A stretch of 40,655 bases of DNA, taken from NCBI GenBank assembly GCA_018384365.1, contig JAHAYX010000011.1, forward strand, positions 1 to 40,655, written 5' to 3'. Below are positions 16,141 through 24,280 of this stretch, in pieces. Under the pieces are notes generated by a model. It had not been told where the DNA came from. It saw only the letters and a list, made by a program, of their open reading frames with translations, and ran no database searches. The position numbers were made by a program, and so were the translations under genes. This stretch comes from Clostridiaceae bacterium. GTDB lineage: Bacteria > Bacillota > Clostridia > Oscillospirales > QAMX01. Positions within the stretch are counted from its first letter, which is position 1. The number at the start of each line of letters is the position of its first letter.

Positions 16141-16349
16141 TAGGGAAATCTAATTTTCATAACTGTATCCCCAAAACCTCCCATGCGGCAGGCAGAACCA
16201 TTCGTGCCGTGGCGGATGGAGCGTGAACAGCAGTGTTTCCAAACGGGGAAAAACCGGCCGGGAAGCTGGTCTTGCGCGCTTTTTTATGCTATACTCGCTA
16301 TGGAGCAGTGTACATCCGGAAAGTTTTCAAAAAACAGAATGGTTTTCTA
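16141..16349. other. Intergenic stretch between tetR and marR
   Basis: No gene seen. A TGC-TATACT extended -10 at 16287-16295 on the plus strand has no good -35, and the ATG that follows opens only 17 codons. Confidence 0.5.
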
Positions 16350-16378
16350 TTGACAATTTTAGTTCTATATAGTACCAT
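16350..16378 (+). promoter_or_regulatory. marR promoter with overlapping dyad
   Basis: TTGACA (16350-16355), 17 bases and a weak TACCAT (16373-16378). The near-palindrome GTTCTATATAGTAC (16362-16375) lies in the spacer and touches the -10, the usual place for a MarR autoregulatory site. Confidence 0.65.
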
Positions 16379-16397
16379 TATCTCATCGGAGGACAGC

Positions 16398-16871
16398 ATG
16401 ATTACAAATACCAACGGCGGATTTCTCATTACACAGATCAAGCAGGTCAGCGGGCGGATTTTTGACCGATTACTGCAGGCGTCCGGCGTCAGTGCATTCA
16501 ATGGTGCGCAGGGACGCATCCTGTATGTTCTCTGGCAGCAGGACAGCGTTCCCATTGCGGAAATCGTCAAAAAAACCGGCCTTGCCAAGAATACGCTCAC
16601 TGTCATGCTGGACCGAATGGAATCCACAGGGCTTGTCCACCGCTGCAGCGATTCCCGGGACCGGCGGCGTGTGACGGTCAGTCTGACGGAAAAGGCGCGC
16701 GGCTTGCAGACGCAGTATGACGACGTCTCCAATCAGATCAATGCAATCTATTATGCCGGTTTCTCCGAACAGGAAGTGCGTGAGTTTGAGGCCTACCTTG
16801 TGCGCATCCTGAATAATCTCACTCAACAGGAGGAAAAACATGGCGAAAATATCCACATCCATGAAGTGTAA
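16398..16871 (+). CDS. MarR family transcriptional regulator
   Basis: The 157-residue protein has the MarR winged helix: AEIVKKTGLAKNTLTVMLDRMESTGLVHR as recognition region and the DSRDRRRVTVSLTEKA wing, flanked by dimerisation helices. The ATG at 16398 has GGAGGA five bases upstream; the frame extends 55 codons further but through the promoter. Its last 32 bases overlap the following flavoprotein gene, which is therefore the probable regulated target. Confidence 0.93.
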   Translation: MITNTNGGFLITQIKQVSGRIFDRLLQASGVSAFNGAQGRILYVLWQQDSVPIAEIVKKTGLAKNTLTVMLDRMESTGLVHRCSDSRDRRRVTVSLTEKARGLQTQYDDVSNQINAIYYAGFSEQEVREFEAYLVRILNNLTQQEEKHGENIHIHEV

Positions 16872-17418
16872 TCACTTTTGCCCCCAGTCTCTGTTTTTGT
16901 ATGGCACCTATCGTGAGGACGGCACGCCGAACTTCGGACTTTTTTGTTGGTTCAGTTACTACTGGGATGAGGATCTGGGCGTGATGGCCTGTATCGGCGA
17001 TACCAAGCTGACAAAGGATCTGATTCGGAAAAACGGCGTTTTTTCCGCAAACCTGGTTACAAAGCCGCTCCTGCCGCTTGCAGACTATTATGGCAATCAC
17101 GCCGGGTATGATCCGGAGAAAATGAAGATTCTGCCGGAGGTGATGCATGGCGCAGTGCTTGATGTTCCAATTCTGAAAGACAGCCCCTGGAGCTATGAGC
17201 TGCGCGTGAAAAAAGAACTGAACTGTCAGGACGGCGACATTTTCCTGTGTGAAATCTGCAATGTTCTTGCCGACGAGTATTGCCTGGACGAAAGTATTCC
17301 GATTGCTGCGCGTATGCAGAAAGCAGCGCCGGTGGTTACGACGCACGAAACGTATTTTTCGCTCGACCAAACGCCGCTCTGCGGCTGGGGCGAGCCGCAG
17401 ATGCAGGTCAAGGGGTAA
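16840..17418 (+). CDS. Flavin reductase-like (FMN-binding split barrel) protein
   Basis: The 192-residue protein begins MAKISTSMKCNHFCPQSLFL and has the flavin-reductase fold signature GTYREDGTPNFGLFCWFSYYWDEDLGVMACIGDTKLTKDLIRKNGVFSANL in outline: the middle part (near residues 55-75) is the flavin phosphate contact. The relatives reduce flavins or bind FMN for unknown redox reactions. GGAGGA precedes the ATG, which lies inside the end of marR. A MarR next to a flavoprotein suggests a response to quinone-, nitro- or oxidant-like compounds; this is inference. Confidence 0.83.
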   Translation: MAKISTSMKCNHFCPQSLFLYGTYREDGTPNFGLFCWFSYYWDEDLGVMACIGDTKLTKDLIRKNGVFSANLVTKPLLPLADYYGNHAGYDPEKMKILPEVMHGAVLDVPILKDSPWSYELRVKKELNCQDGDIFLCEICNVLADEYCLDESIPIAARMQKAAPVVTTHETYFSLDQTPLCGWGEPQMQVKG

Positions 17419-17429
17419 GTTTCCGCAAA

Positions 17430-17473
17430 AAAACCGCCGCAAGGCCGTTTCCAAACGGCTTTGCGGCGGTTTT
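17430..17473. terminator. Bidirectional terminator
   Basis: A very long hairpin: outer AAAACCGCCGCAA (17430-17442) with TTGCGGCGGTTTT (17461-17473), inner GCCGTTT with AAACGGC. It serves the convergent genes ending at 17418 and 17500. Confidence 0.92.
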
Positions 17474-17499
17474 CCGCGTCAGTATGACTTTCCGTCTTT

Positions 17500-18498
17500 T
17501 TACTTTGTGAGTTCCAGCTTTGGCGCGATGGTGTCCCATACAAGGCGCAGGATATCGCAGCCGCGCTCCGGTTCGTGCGAGGTAATTGCCACCACGGCAT
17601 CCAGCGTCGGCAAACCGATGCTGAACTGCGCAAACATACCGTCCATGCGGTATGCCTTCGGGTAAGAACACATCCACATCTGATAGCCGTAGCCCTGTCT
17701 GGCCTCGGGATCGCCCTCGCCGAAATCGTTCGGCACACGCATGGTGGTCATCTCATCCACATACTCCGCCGGAATCAGCTGCTTTCCGTTCCATGCGCCG
17801 CGGTTCAGCAGAAGCTGGCCGCCGCGGGAGAGTTCTTCCGTCGTCAGATGCAGACCGATCGCGCCCAGCGTACGGCCTTTTGCATCGCAATCCCATTCGA
17901 TATCCGTCAGGCCAAGCGGTGCAAATACGCGCGGCTTCAAATACTCCGACAGAGGCTGGCCGGAGGTTTTCTGGACAATCAGGGAAAGCATATAGGTTGT
18001 GCCGTTATTATAGGCAAAGTGACGCTCATCCGGATCGTACGTCAAGGGCGTCTTCATGAAGGCGTCAAACCACAGGTCGGACATACTGCCGCCTCTGCGG
18101 GTATTTCCGGGGACAGGCCGCTCCTCCGGCGGCATTTTGGCCATTCTTTCGCGCTGCGCTTTGAAAATCGGGCACTCATCATGGCCTGTGCTCATGGTAA
18201 GCAGATGCTCAACCGTCAGTTTTTCATAGCCGGCCGGCACTTCAAAGTCAATTTCATCCGCCAGCAGATCAATCAATCGGTCTGTCTTTTGAAACAGGCC
18301 TTCTCCCATTGCAATTCCGGCGCCCATGGACGTCCACGTTTTGCTGGCGGAAAATAGCTGAATCCGTTCAACCGGTTCCACAATGTCGTGCTGGTCCAGG
18401 ATTTCACCGTGCTGGCGCACCACAATGCCGCGGACGCCCAGCTTCTGTTCGGCAACGCCGCCCACAAAATCCTTCAGCAATTCGGTTTTCATCTGCAT
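17500..18498 (-). CDS. Serine hydrolase (class C beta-lactamase/D,D-peptidase family)
   Basis: The 332-residue protein has the catalytic SxxK as SASK (in QLFSASKTW, about residue 50) and the YxN motif as FAYNNGT (about residue 163), in the right order and distance. The LTMSTGHDE segment and the FAPLGLTDIEW helix match the esterase/beta-lactamase-like group often named YbbE or EstB. No signal peptide is seen, so it may act in the cytoplasm, as some esterases do. An AGAGAGG site precedes the ATG at 18498. The substrate is unknown; resistance to beta-lactams should not be assumed. Confidence 0.9.
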   Translation of the reverse strand: MQMKTELLKDFVGGVAEQKLGVRGIVVRQHGEILDQHDIVEPVERIQLFSASKTWTSMGAGIAMGEGLFQKTDRLIDLLADEIDFEVPAGYEKLTVEHLLTMSTGHDECPIFKAQRERMAKMPPEERPVPGNTRRGGSMSDLWFDAFMKTPLTYDPDERHFAYNNGTTYMLSLIVQKTSGQPLSEYLKPRVFAPLGLTDIEWDCDAKGRTLGAIGLHLTTEELSRGGQLLLNRGAWNGKQLIPAEYVDEMTTMRVPNDFGEGDPEARQGYGYQMWMCSYPKAYRMDGMFAQFSIGLPTLDAVVAITSHEPERGCDILRLVWDTIAPKLELTK

Positions 18499-18562
18499 TG
18501 TACTACCTCTCTTCTGTTAAAAATACATCAATCTTCTCAACTTATGCGGATATCATATGATT

Positions 18563-18591
18563 ATTGTAGCGTAGTGATACGAAAAATGCAA
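18563..18591 (-). promoter_or_regulatory. Sigma-A promoter of the serine hydrolase gene
   Basis: On the minus strand TTGCAT (18591-18586), 17 bases, TACAAT (18568-18563). Confidence 0.75.
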
Positions 18592-18727
18592 CATTTCTGA
18601 CAAAGGTTTGTTCTATTTTCAATTTTTACCTGCGTGGAAAATTTTCTGGTTTTCCCCTGAAAATTACCGTTTTTCTCTCCCTTGACGGGAGAAAATGGAC
18701 AGGAATTCTGCCTTTTGCGGGAGGGAC

Positions 18728-18756
18728 TTGCGAACAGGGAAAGAGTGTGCTATAAT
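18728..18756 (+). promoter_or_regulatory. Sigma-A promoter of the YabE-like/ksgA unit
   Basis: TTGCGA (18728-18733), 17 bases, perfect TATAAT (18751-18756) with a TGC extension. Confidence 0.85.
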
Positions 18757-18788
18757 ATGATGATTTATTTTGGAAACCTGGAGATCTT

Positions 18789-19793
18789 ATGGAACAACGT
18801 AAACCAAAATTCCATACGCTTTCTTTTGACGCCAAGTGGATCACACAGATACTCGGGCTGCTCACGGCAGCCATGCTGTGCCTTGCTGCCGCCATGATTT
18901 ACAGCCATCCGATCCCGAAGGACACCGCGCTGAAAATCACCTCTATCCAGCAGCTTCTCGGCGGAGACGCCCGGGAGGATTCCTTCGCCGTGATGGATCT
19001 TGACGTTTCTGCAACCGAACTGACCGTACATGACAATGGTCAGGTGCACACCATTTACGTTTCCTCCGGCACCGTATCCGATGCGCTGGAGACAGTCGGT
19101 ATCGTGCTCGGTGAATTTGACGAGCTCAGTGTGGATCACAACACGCAGATCAGCTCCGGTATGGATATCTACATCACCCGCGTTACGGTGGAGGAAGAGT
19201 ATCAATACGAACCCATCCCCTATGAAACCGTGATGCAGGCCAGTTCCTCTCTGCTGAACGGCAGCGAGGTGTTGGTCCAGAAGGGCGAAGACGGCGTCCG
19301 CCGTTATACATATAACCTGATTTACAGAAACGGCGTGATGACAGACCGGGTTCTGGCCGGCACTTCCGTGTATGAGAAACCGGTCAATGAAATCCGTGCC
19401 TATGGCACTTCTACTTCCATTTCTCCCTCCTCTTCCTTTACGGTTTCCACGACCAGCAAGCTCCTCACGCTGGAGGATGGCACGCAGATCCCCTACGAAA
19501 GCTATATTGACGTTGTTGCAACAGCTTATACGACGGAAGGCTCTGATTTTAATATTACAAAATCCGGCGCTGTCGCGCAGTATGGCATTATTGCAGTTGA
19601 CCCGAAAGTGATTCCGCTTGGCACGAAGATGTATGTTGTCGCCGCAGACGGTACCTGGGTATACGGTTATGCCGTCGCCGGAGATACCGGCGGATTTATC
19701 AAGGGCTACCGCATTGATCTGTTCTACGACACAACCGCGGAATGTATCACCTTTGGGCGTCAAAACGCCCGTGTTTATATTTTGGCTTCATGA
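18789..19793 (+). CDS. YabE-like cell-wall protein (DUF348, G5 and 3D domains)
   Basis: The 334-residue protein has a membrane anchor (about residues 18-38), a DUF348 ubiquitin-like domain (about 77-118), a G5 domain (about 130-208), a Ser/Thr-rich linker and a C-terminal 3D domain (about 241-332). The 3D part shows ATAYT, IAVDPKVIPLGTKMYV and the conserved GDTGG (298-302) followed by IKGYRIDLF. 3D domains belong to the double-psi beta-barrel group that includes Sps and Rpf-like murein hydrolases and RlpA, so peptidoglycan cleavage or binding is likely. Next to ksgA it sits as YabE does in Bacillus, but without rnmV between. Its stop overlaps the ksgA start. Confidence 0.9.
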   Translation: MEQRKPKFHTLSFDAKWITQILGLLTAAMLCLAAAMIYSHPIPKDTALKITSIQQLLGGDAREDSFAVMDLDVSATELTVHDNGQVHTIYVSSGTVSDALETVGIVLGEFDELSVDHNTQISSGMDIYITRVTVEEEYQYEPIPYETVMQASSSLLNGSEVLVQKGEDGVRRYTYNLIYRNGVMTDRVLAGTSVYEKPVNEIRAYGTSTSISPSSSFTVSTTSKLLTLEDGTQIPYESYIDVVATAYTTEGSDFNITKSGAVAQYGIIAVDPKVIPLGTKMYVVAADGTWVYGYAVAGDTGGFIKGYRIDLFYDTTAECITFGRQNARVYILAS

Positions 19794-20638
19794 TGGATTT
19801 AACGTCGCCCGCCGTTGTGCGGGAACTGATCGGGCGCTATGGATTTTCCTTTACCAAATCGCTCGGGCAAAATTTTATCACGTCCCGCTCCGCGCTGGAG
19901 CGGATGCTGGATGCCGCCGCACTGGATGCGGAAACCGGTGTTTTGGAAATCGGCCCGGGTATCGGCACGCTCACGCGTGAGCTCTCCATGCGGGCCGAAC
20001 GGGTTGCGGCTGTGGAAATCGACCGCGCGCTTCTCCCGCTGCTGTCAGAAACGCTGGCAGACTGCGGGAATGTGCAGGTGTATCACGCCGATGCTCTGGC
20101 GCTTGACCTTCCGGCGTTCTGTCGAGATGCGCTGCCGTGCCGGAAGCTGGCCGTATGTGCCAATTTACCCTACTATATCACAACGCCTGCCGTCACCATG
20201 CTGTTGGAATCCGGGCTCTTTTCACAAATCACGCTGCTGCTGCAGCGTGAAGCTGTCGAACGGCTCTGTGCCTTGCCCGGGGAGGACAGTTATTGCGCCG
20301 TTTCGGCGATCGTGCGTTTGTTTGCAAAACCGCAGCTGTTGTTCCGTGTTCCCGCGGACTGCTTTATCCCTCGTCCCAAGGTTGCTTCGGCGGTTCTGTC
20401 GCTGTCACCGCTTGACCGGGGACTCTCATCGGAGCAGAAGGATCGGACCCTGGCCGTACTACGGGCCGCTTTTGCCCAACGGCGCAAAACGCTGCTGAAC
20501 ACCCTGTCGGCGGCTGAACTTTGCGATCGGGAACAGGCGCTTTCTGCCATACGCGCCTGCGGCTTCCGTGACGACGTTCGCGGAGAGGCCCTGCGCGCAG
20601 AGGATTTTATCCTTCTCGCTGCGGCACTTTCCGAATAA
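19790..20638 (+). CDS. ksgA: 16S rRNA (adenine1518/1519-N6)-dimethyltransferase
   Basis: The 282-residue enzyme dimethylates the two adjacent adenines of the 3' hairpin of 16S rRNA, using S-adenosylmethionine. KSLGQNFITS at the N-terminus, EIGPGIGTLT (SAM-binding), the acidic DADAL site and the catalytic NLPYYITTP are all present, plus the RPKVASAVL C-terminal segment. The start at 19790 overlaps the stop of the YabE-like gene (ATGATG), so 19793 is an alternative. No own ribosome site is obvious, so coupling is likely. Confidence 0.96.
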   Translation: MMDLTSPAVVRELIGRYGFSFTKSLGQNFITSRSALERMLDAAALDAETGVLEIGPGIGTLTRELSMRAERVAAVEIDRALLPLLSETLADCGNVQVYHADALALDLPAFCRDALPCRKLAVCANLPYYITTPAVTMLLESGLFSQITLLLQREAVERLCALPGEDSYCAVSAIVRLFAKPQLLFRVPADCFIPRPKVASAVLSLSPLDRGLSSEQKDRTLAVLRAAFAQRRKTLLNTLSAAELCDREQALSAIRACGFRDDVRGEALRAEDFILLAAALSE

Positions 20639-20654
20639 AGGAGACAAGACCAGT

Positions 20655-21329
20655 ATGGAACCGTTTATTTTTCATGCACTTCCCGAAAAGGAATCCGGGG
20701 ACCGCATCCTGGCCAGCCTTCATCTTCCGCAGGATGCCGATCCGGAGGATCTGGCGCAGGCCAGTGCGCTGATTCAATCCGCTGCGGCGCTGGCCGATCC
20801 AAAAGCGCTTTTTTGCACCGCACAGGTACAAGAGCACGGCGACGACTATGTCGTGCTGGACGGTGTACGCATTGACTGTGCGTTGATGGCAAAAAATCTG
20901 CGCGGTGTTTATCGCGTTTTCCCCTATGTCTGCACCTGCGGACGGGAATTGGAGGACTGGTCTCTGACGCTTTCCGATCCTCTGCTTGCGTATTGGGCGG
21001 ATGCAGTCAAACTCTATTATGTCGGCGCTGTGCAACGGCAGCTCTTCCAATATGTCTGGGAACACGAAATGCCTGCGGGACATCTTTCCCACATGAACCC
21101 CGGCTCCCTGCCCCAGTGGCCGCTTACGCAGCAGCGTGCGTTGTTTTCCCTTCTGGGCGACGTGACAGGCGCGACCGGCGTTGAACTGACGGAAAGCTGT
21201 CTCATGATCCCTGCAAAGTCCACCTCCGGTATCCTGTTTGACAGCAATACGGATTATAATAACTGCCGTTTCTGCACCATGGAAAATTGTCCCGGCCGCA
21301 GTGCGCCTTTCACCGGGCTGCCGGATTGA
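20655..21329 (+). CDS. Cobalamin-dependent methionine synthase activation domain-like protein
   Basis: The 224-residue protein ends with the pattern NPGSLPQWPLTQQRALFSLL, LTESCLMIPAKSTSGI and NCRFCTMENCPGRSAPF. The first two resemble the activation (SAM-binding) domain of MetH, here as a free-standing protein, and the Cys cluster is a separate feature of the short Clostridial version. Such proteins may reductively reactivate a corrinoid methionine synthase or another corrinoid enzyme, using SAM. The ATG at 20655 follows AAAGGAGA. It is downstream of ksgA with 16 bases between; no metH is visible in the window. Confidence 0.75.
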   Translation: MEPFIFHALPEKESGDRILASLHLPQDADPEDLAQASALIQSAAALADPKALFCTAQVQEHGDDYVVLDGVRIDCALMAKNLRGVYRVFPYVCTCGRELEDWSLTLSDPLLAYWADAVKLYYVGAVQRQLFQYVWEHEMPAGHLSHMNPGSLPQWPLTQQRALFSLLGDVTGATGVELTESCLMIPAKSTSGILFDSNTDYNNCRFCTMENCPGRSAPFTGLPD

Positions 21330-21367
21330 TTGGACGAAAAAATCCACAAATAACCGGAAAATATCTC

Positions 21368-21396
21368 TTGACAAGTGTGTAACGGTGTGGTAAAGT
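21368..21396 (+). promoter_or_regulatory. Promoter of infC-rpmI-rplT
   Basis: TTGACA (21368-21373), 17 bases and TAAAGT (21391-21396) with a TGG extended -10. Confidence 0.8.
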
Positions 21397-21402
21397 ATAT
21401 TG

Positions 21403-21543
21403 GACAATAAAGAGGGAACCTTGTTCCCCACCCCCAGCACAGCACAGGGGTTCACATTGAAGCATTTCCGTACAGACTCTGTATGGCGGTGTTTTTATGG
21501 ACGGCTGTGAAGCCGTTTATTTTTTTATTGGAGGTGTTTTGGC
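21403..21543 (+). promoter_or_regulatory. Attenuator-type leader of infC-rpmI-rplT
   Basis: About 140 bases of leader hold hairpins GGGAAC/GTTCCC (about 21414-21428), CCCC/GGGG (about 21432-21450) and CCGTACAG/CTGTATGG (21468-21486), and then an intrinsic terminator: ACGGCT-gtga-AGCCGT (21501-21516) followed by TTTATTTTTTT. The terminator ends just before the infC ribosome site, so it can switch the whole operon off. L20-mediated premature termination of this operon is known in Bacillus; that L20 also acts here is inference. Confidence 0.75.
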
Positions 21544-22062
21544 ATCAGTAACGTAAAGCATCAGATCAACGAGGCGATTAAGGACCGTGAAGTGCGCCTC
21601 ATTGATGAGGACGGTTCCCAGCTTGGCATCATGTCCGTGAAGGACGCGCAGAAGATCGCCCTGAATAAGGGACTTGACCTCGTCAAGATCGCCCCACAGG
21701 CTACCCCGCCCGTCTGCCGTGTCATGGACTATGGTAAGTATCGATTTGAGCAGGCCAAGCGCGAAAAAGAGGCCCGTAAAAATCAGCGTATTGTGGAAAC
21801 CAAGGAATTGCAGCTCAGCGTTGGCATTGGAATCCATGATCTCAACGTCCGGCTCAATCAGGCAAAGAAGTTTTTGCAAAACGGCGATAAGATCAAAGTT
21901 TCGATCCGTTTCCGCGGCAGAGAGATGGCGCACACTCAGCTTGGCCAGGAGCTGCTCCTGAATTTTGCTGAGCAGTGCAGCGAATTGGGTACGATCGAGA
22001 AGCCCCCGAAACTCGAGGGCCGTCATATGCTGATGTTCCTGGCGCCGCGCCCCACGAAATAA
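21544..22062 (+). CDS. infC: Translation initiation factor IF-3 (ATC start)
   Basis: The protein is IF-3, which keeps ribosomal subunits apart and rejects wrong start codons. Going upstream in frame from the first ATG/GTG-type codon (GTG at 21592) the sequence still reads as IF-3: ISNVKHQINEAIKDREVRLI, so translation must start before it. No ATG, GTG or TTG lies in frame there; the only suitable codon is ATC at 21544-21546, nine bases after GGAGG (21530-21534). That gives 172 residues, the usual length. Many bacterial infC genes start at AUU or AUC, which lets IF-3 limit its own synthesis. Core motifs KVSIRFRGREMAHTQLG and the C-terminal end are present. Confidence 0.93.
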   Translation: MSNVKHQINEAIKDREVRLIDEDGSQLGIMSVKDAQKIALNKGLDLVKIAPQATPPVCRVMDYGKYRFEQAKREKEARKNQRIVETKELQLSVGIGIHDLNVRLNQAKKFLQNGDKIKVSIRFRGREMAHTQLGQELLLNFAEQCSELGTIEKPPKLEGRHMLMFLAPRPTK

Positions 22063-22092
22063 TGGTTTCAAAAACGAGAGGAGATAAACACT

Positions 22093-22296
22093 ATGCCTAA
22101 GATTAAAACCCGCAGCACAGTTGCAAAACGTTTTAAAATCACGAAAAACGGCAAGGTAAAGCACACTCAGGAAGGCCGCCGTCATAAGCTCGTCAAGGCC
22201 AACAAGACCACCAAGCGTAAGAGAGCCCTGCGCAAGAGTGCTTACATCGATCAGAGCATGGGCAATAACATCAAAAAAATGATGCCTTACGCATAA
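22093..22296 (+). CDS. rpmI: 50S ribosomal protein L35
   Basis: The 67-residue basic protein begins MPKIKTRSTVAKRFKITKNG and ends in NNIKKMMPYA, all standard for L35. GAGGAGA lies before the ATG. It sits between infC and rplT in the conserved operon. Confidence 0.97.
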   Translation: MPKIKTRSTVAKRFKITKNGKVKHTQEGRRHKLVKANKTTKRKRALRKSAYIDQSMGNNIKKMMPYA

Positions 22297-22326
22297 GGCG
22301 AACGAATTTGTTGGAGGTAGTGTAAC

Positions 22327-22683
22327 ATGGCAAGAGTTAAAGGCGCAATGATGACGCGCAAAAGAAGAAATAAAGTTTTAAAGCTCGCTAAGGGTTATTA
22401 CGGCAGCAAGTCCAAGCTCTTCAAGACCGCCAATCAGGCCGTCATGAAGTCCCTGAAATATGCATACGTTGGCCGCAAGCTGAAAAAGCGCGACTTCCGT
22501 AAGCTCTGGATCACCCGTATCAGCGCGCAGGCAAAGGTCAACGGCATGAACTACTCCCGCTTCATGTATGGCCTCAAGAAAGCCGGCGTGAACATGAACC
22601 GCAAGATGCTGGCTGAGCTGGCTGTTTCCGATAAGGCTGCGTTCGCCGCTCTCTGCGATCAGGCCAAGGCTGCTATCGCATAA
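22327..22683 (+). CDS. rplT: 50S ribosomal protein L20
   Basis: The 118-residue protein has the basic, disordered N-terminus [20 protein letters not shown] and [20 protein letters not shown] that penetrates 23S rRNA, and the C-terminal globular part [20 protein letters not shown]20 is needed early in 50S assembly and in Bacillus represses this operon by binding its leader. Ribosome site GGAGGT. Terminator directly follows. Confidence 0.97.
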   Translation: MARVKGAMMTRKRRNKVLKLAKGYYGSKSKLFKTANQAVMKSLKYAYVGRKLKKRDFRKLWITRISAQAKVNGMNYSRFMYGLKKAGVNMNRKMLAELAVSDKAAFAALCDQAKAAIA

Positions 22684-22694
22684 CAAGGAAGATC

Positions 22695-22731
22695 AAAAAC
22701 CCGGATTGGAAAGTTTCCGATCCGGGTTTTT
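22695..22731 (+). terminator. Terminator of infC-rpmI-rplT (probably bidirectional)
   Basis: AAAAACCCGGAT (22695-22706) pairs with ATCCGGGTTTTT (22720-22731), with an inner GGAAA/TTTCC helix. T-run follows on the plus strand and A-run mirrors it for the convergent minus-strand gene. Confidence 0.92.
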
Positions 22732-22734
22732 CTA

Positions 22735-23430
22735 TTACCAATTCCAACGCGAGGAAAAGCGCTCCATTTCACTGTTTCGTGTATTTGAAATCTTATAACT
22801 GACTTCAAGTGTCCAAACAGCCGGCAGCGCAGTCACACGCAGTTCAGCAATCAATATAGTCTGATCTCCCTCATATCCCCCGGAATAGATCACCTTTGGA
22901 TAATCCGGTTTTTCAGAGATCAGCCATTTTGCCGAGACCGGTGTCGTAGGAAATCCTGCGTTCAGTGCGTAGTCTATCGTTTTATTCTCAAAGGCATCTG
23001 CAATTTGCTCCGGTTTCCCAAGTTCATCCTGCATCAACTGAAAGACGGTCAGCACAGCCTCCCGCCGGGTTTGCACATCCTCTCCGTCCAGCTTGCGCTG
23101 ATACGTAATGGCGCTCAGAACCAAATCATCTCCTGTTGGGTCGTGTCTCCACTCATATCCAACGTAATTCCCATCGAACCGGTAGGAAAGCGCATAGGCC
23201 TCCCCCGCCACCGTCACAGATTCCTCTACCTGAATCAGCGGCACAGGTTCTGTTTGGGTTTCGATTCCAAGTTTTTCCGCAATATCCCGTCGTTTTTTAC
23301 CGATATATTCCAGCGCACCGGCATGAAATGAGAGATCTTCATAACCCGGGTACCGGAGACCTGGGGCTGCACAGCCAGTCAACATGGTAAGCAGCAGAAC
23401 AAACGCCAAAAGCTGTCTTGCGGCTTTCAC
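22735..23430 (-). CDS. Putative lipoprotein
   Basis: The 231-residue protein starts at GTG (23428-23430), about ten bases after GGGAGGG, and has a signal peptide with lipobox LTGC (residues 18-21). The mature part has no motif I recognise; it holds several Tyr- and Glu-rich segments (YEDLSFHAGALEYIGKKRRD, ISEKPDYPKVIYSGGYEG) that look like a small alpha/beta domain. It begins 19 bases after the secreted protein gene ends, so both probably share the promoter at 24320. Function unknown. Confidence 0.7.
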   Translation of the reverse strand: MKAARQLLAFVLLLTMLTGCAAPGLRYPGYEDLSFHAGALEYIGKKRRDIAEKLGIETQTEPVPLIQVEESVTVAGEAYALSYRFDGNYVGYEWRHDPTGDDLVLSAITYQRKLDGEDVQTRREAVLTVFQLMQDELGKPEQIADAFENKTIDYALNAGFPTTPVSAKWLISEKPDYPKVIYSGGYEGDQTILIAELRVTALPAVWTLEVSYKISNTRNSEMERFSSRWNW

Positions 23431-23449
23431 GGGTCATTTTCCCTCCCTT

Positions 23450-24211
23450 TTAGCCATTAATGAAATAGGATCTGCCATTTATTGTCGCATAATAATCAAC
23501 AGTCATACCTCCCCCTGTTGCAATATCTATTGCATACGGGGACGGATTATTAAAGTTTGAATACGGTTGATTTGCCAAAGGAGCCGAAGCAGAACATCTA
23601 ATCTGATGAAAATATCCATCTTGTACTTTAGCATATGTGGAATAATTATATGCAGTCCCGCTTGTACTATATTCAACATTGATATAGGACACGCCCGTTG
23701 AGCTTCCACTATATGCCCATGTAATTCCTGTCGGTCGATATGCAGTCGCCACTGTCGGTATTACATATGTGCTGTAGGATGTCGTCGCCTGTACTATAAT
23801 ACTCCCTAAAGATGCTGTGCCACCTGGATTAGGGTCATCCGATCGCATAAGACTTTTTGCACGTTCGCTATCAATTACACACTCTCCATTTTCATCTTCT
23901 ATCAGGAAAAGAAAATGATGGACAAATATTTCATTCCCATCCTGCTCAATAATACGCAGGGCATAGCCAGACTCGCTCATAAAATTTGATTTTCCAGATA
24001 ATACGTTCGACTGACTAACAACCTTTTTCTCAATGGGAACCAGTTCAATCATTCCATTTGAGGGAACATTAATCCCTTGTTCTTCAAGGAAAGCAAGAAC
24101 CACATCCGACAATCCAAAATTCACTGCCAAGGTAAAGGCCATATTACAAAATATCATCAGCAAACAAATTGCCATTGCTGCTATTCTTTTAACCAACTTC
24201 ATTTTTGACAT
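23450..24211 (-). CDS. Secreted hypothetical protein, AT-rich gene
   Basis: The 253-residue protein has a basic start and a signal peptide (MSKMKLVKRIAAMAICLLMI and on, cleavage near AFTLA), no lipobox and no C-terminal anchor, so it is probably exported free. The C-terminal half is rich in Ser, Thr, Tyr and Gly and looks like beta structure. The ATG at 24211 has AAGGAGA; the frame's earlier ATG lies within the ribosome site. Codon use is visibly more AT-rich than in the neighbouring genes (many ATT, AAT and TTT), suggesting recent transfer or low expression constraint. I recognise no family. Confidence 0.7.
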   Translation of the reverse strand: MSKMKLVKRIAAMAICLLMIFCNMAFTLAVNFGLSDVVLAFLEEQGINVPSNGMIELVPIEKKVVSQSNVLSGKSNFMSESGYALRIIEQDGNEIFVHHFLFLIEDENGECVIDSERAKSLMRSDDPNPGGTASLGSIIVQATTSYSTYVIPTVATAYRPTGITWAYSGSSTGVSYINVEYSTSGTAYNYSTYAKVQDGYFHQIRCSASAPLANQPYSNFNNPSPYAIDIATGGGMTVDYYATINGRSYFING

Positions 24212-24280
24212 AGTAATCTCCTTCCCCAAAGCTTACACATGGTTAACTACAGACAATGATGCCTTGCATATTTCCTGAAT

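Noticed and set aside
17500-18498. Beta-lactam resistance gene
   Set aside because: The SxxK/YxN motifs are shared by many esterases and peptidases and the protein has no signal peptide, so a resistance role is unsupported.
21397-21543. T-box riboswitch in front of infC
   Set aside because: No T-box core sequence or specifier-loop pattern was seen; the leader fits a ribosomal-protein attenuator better.
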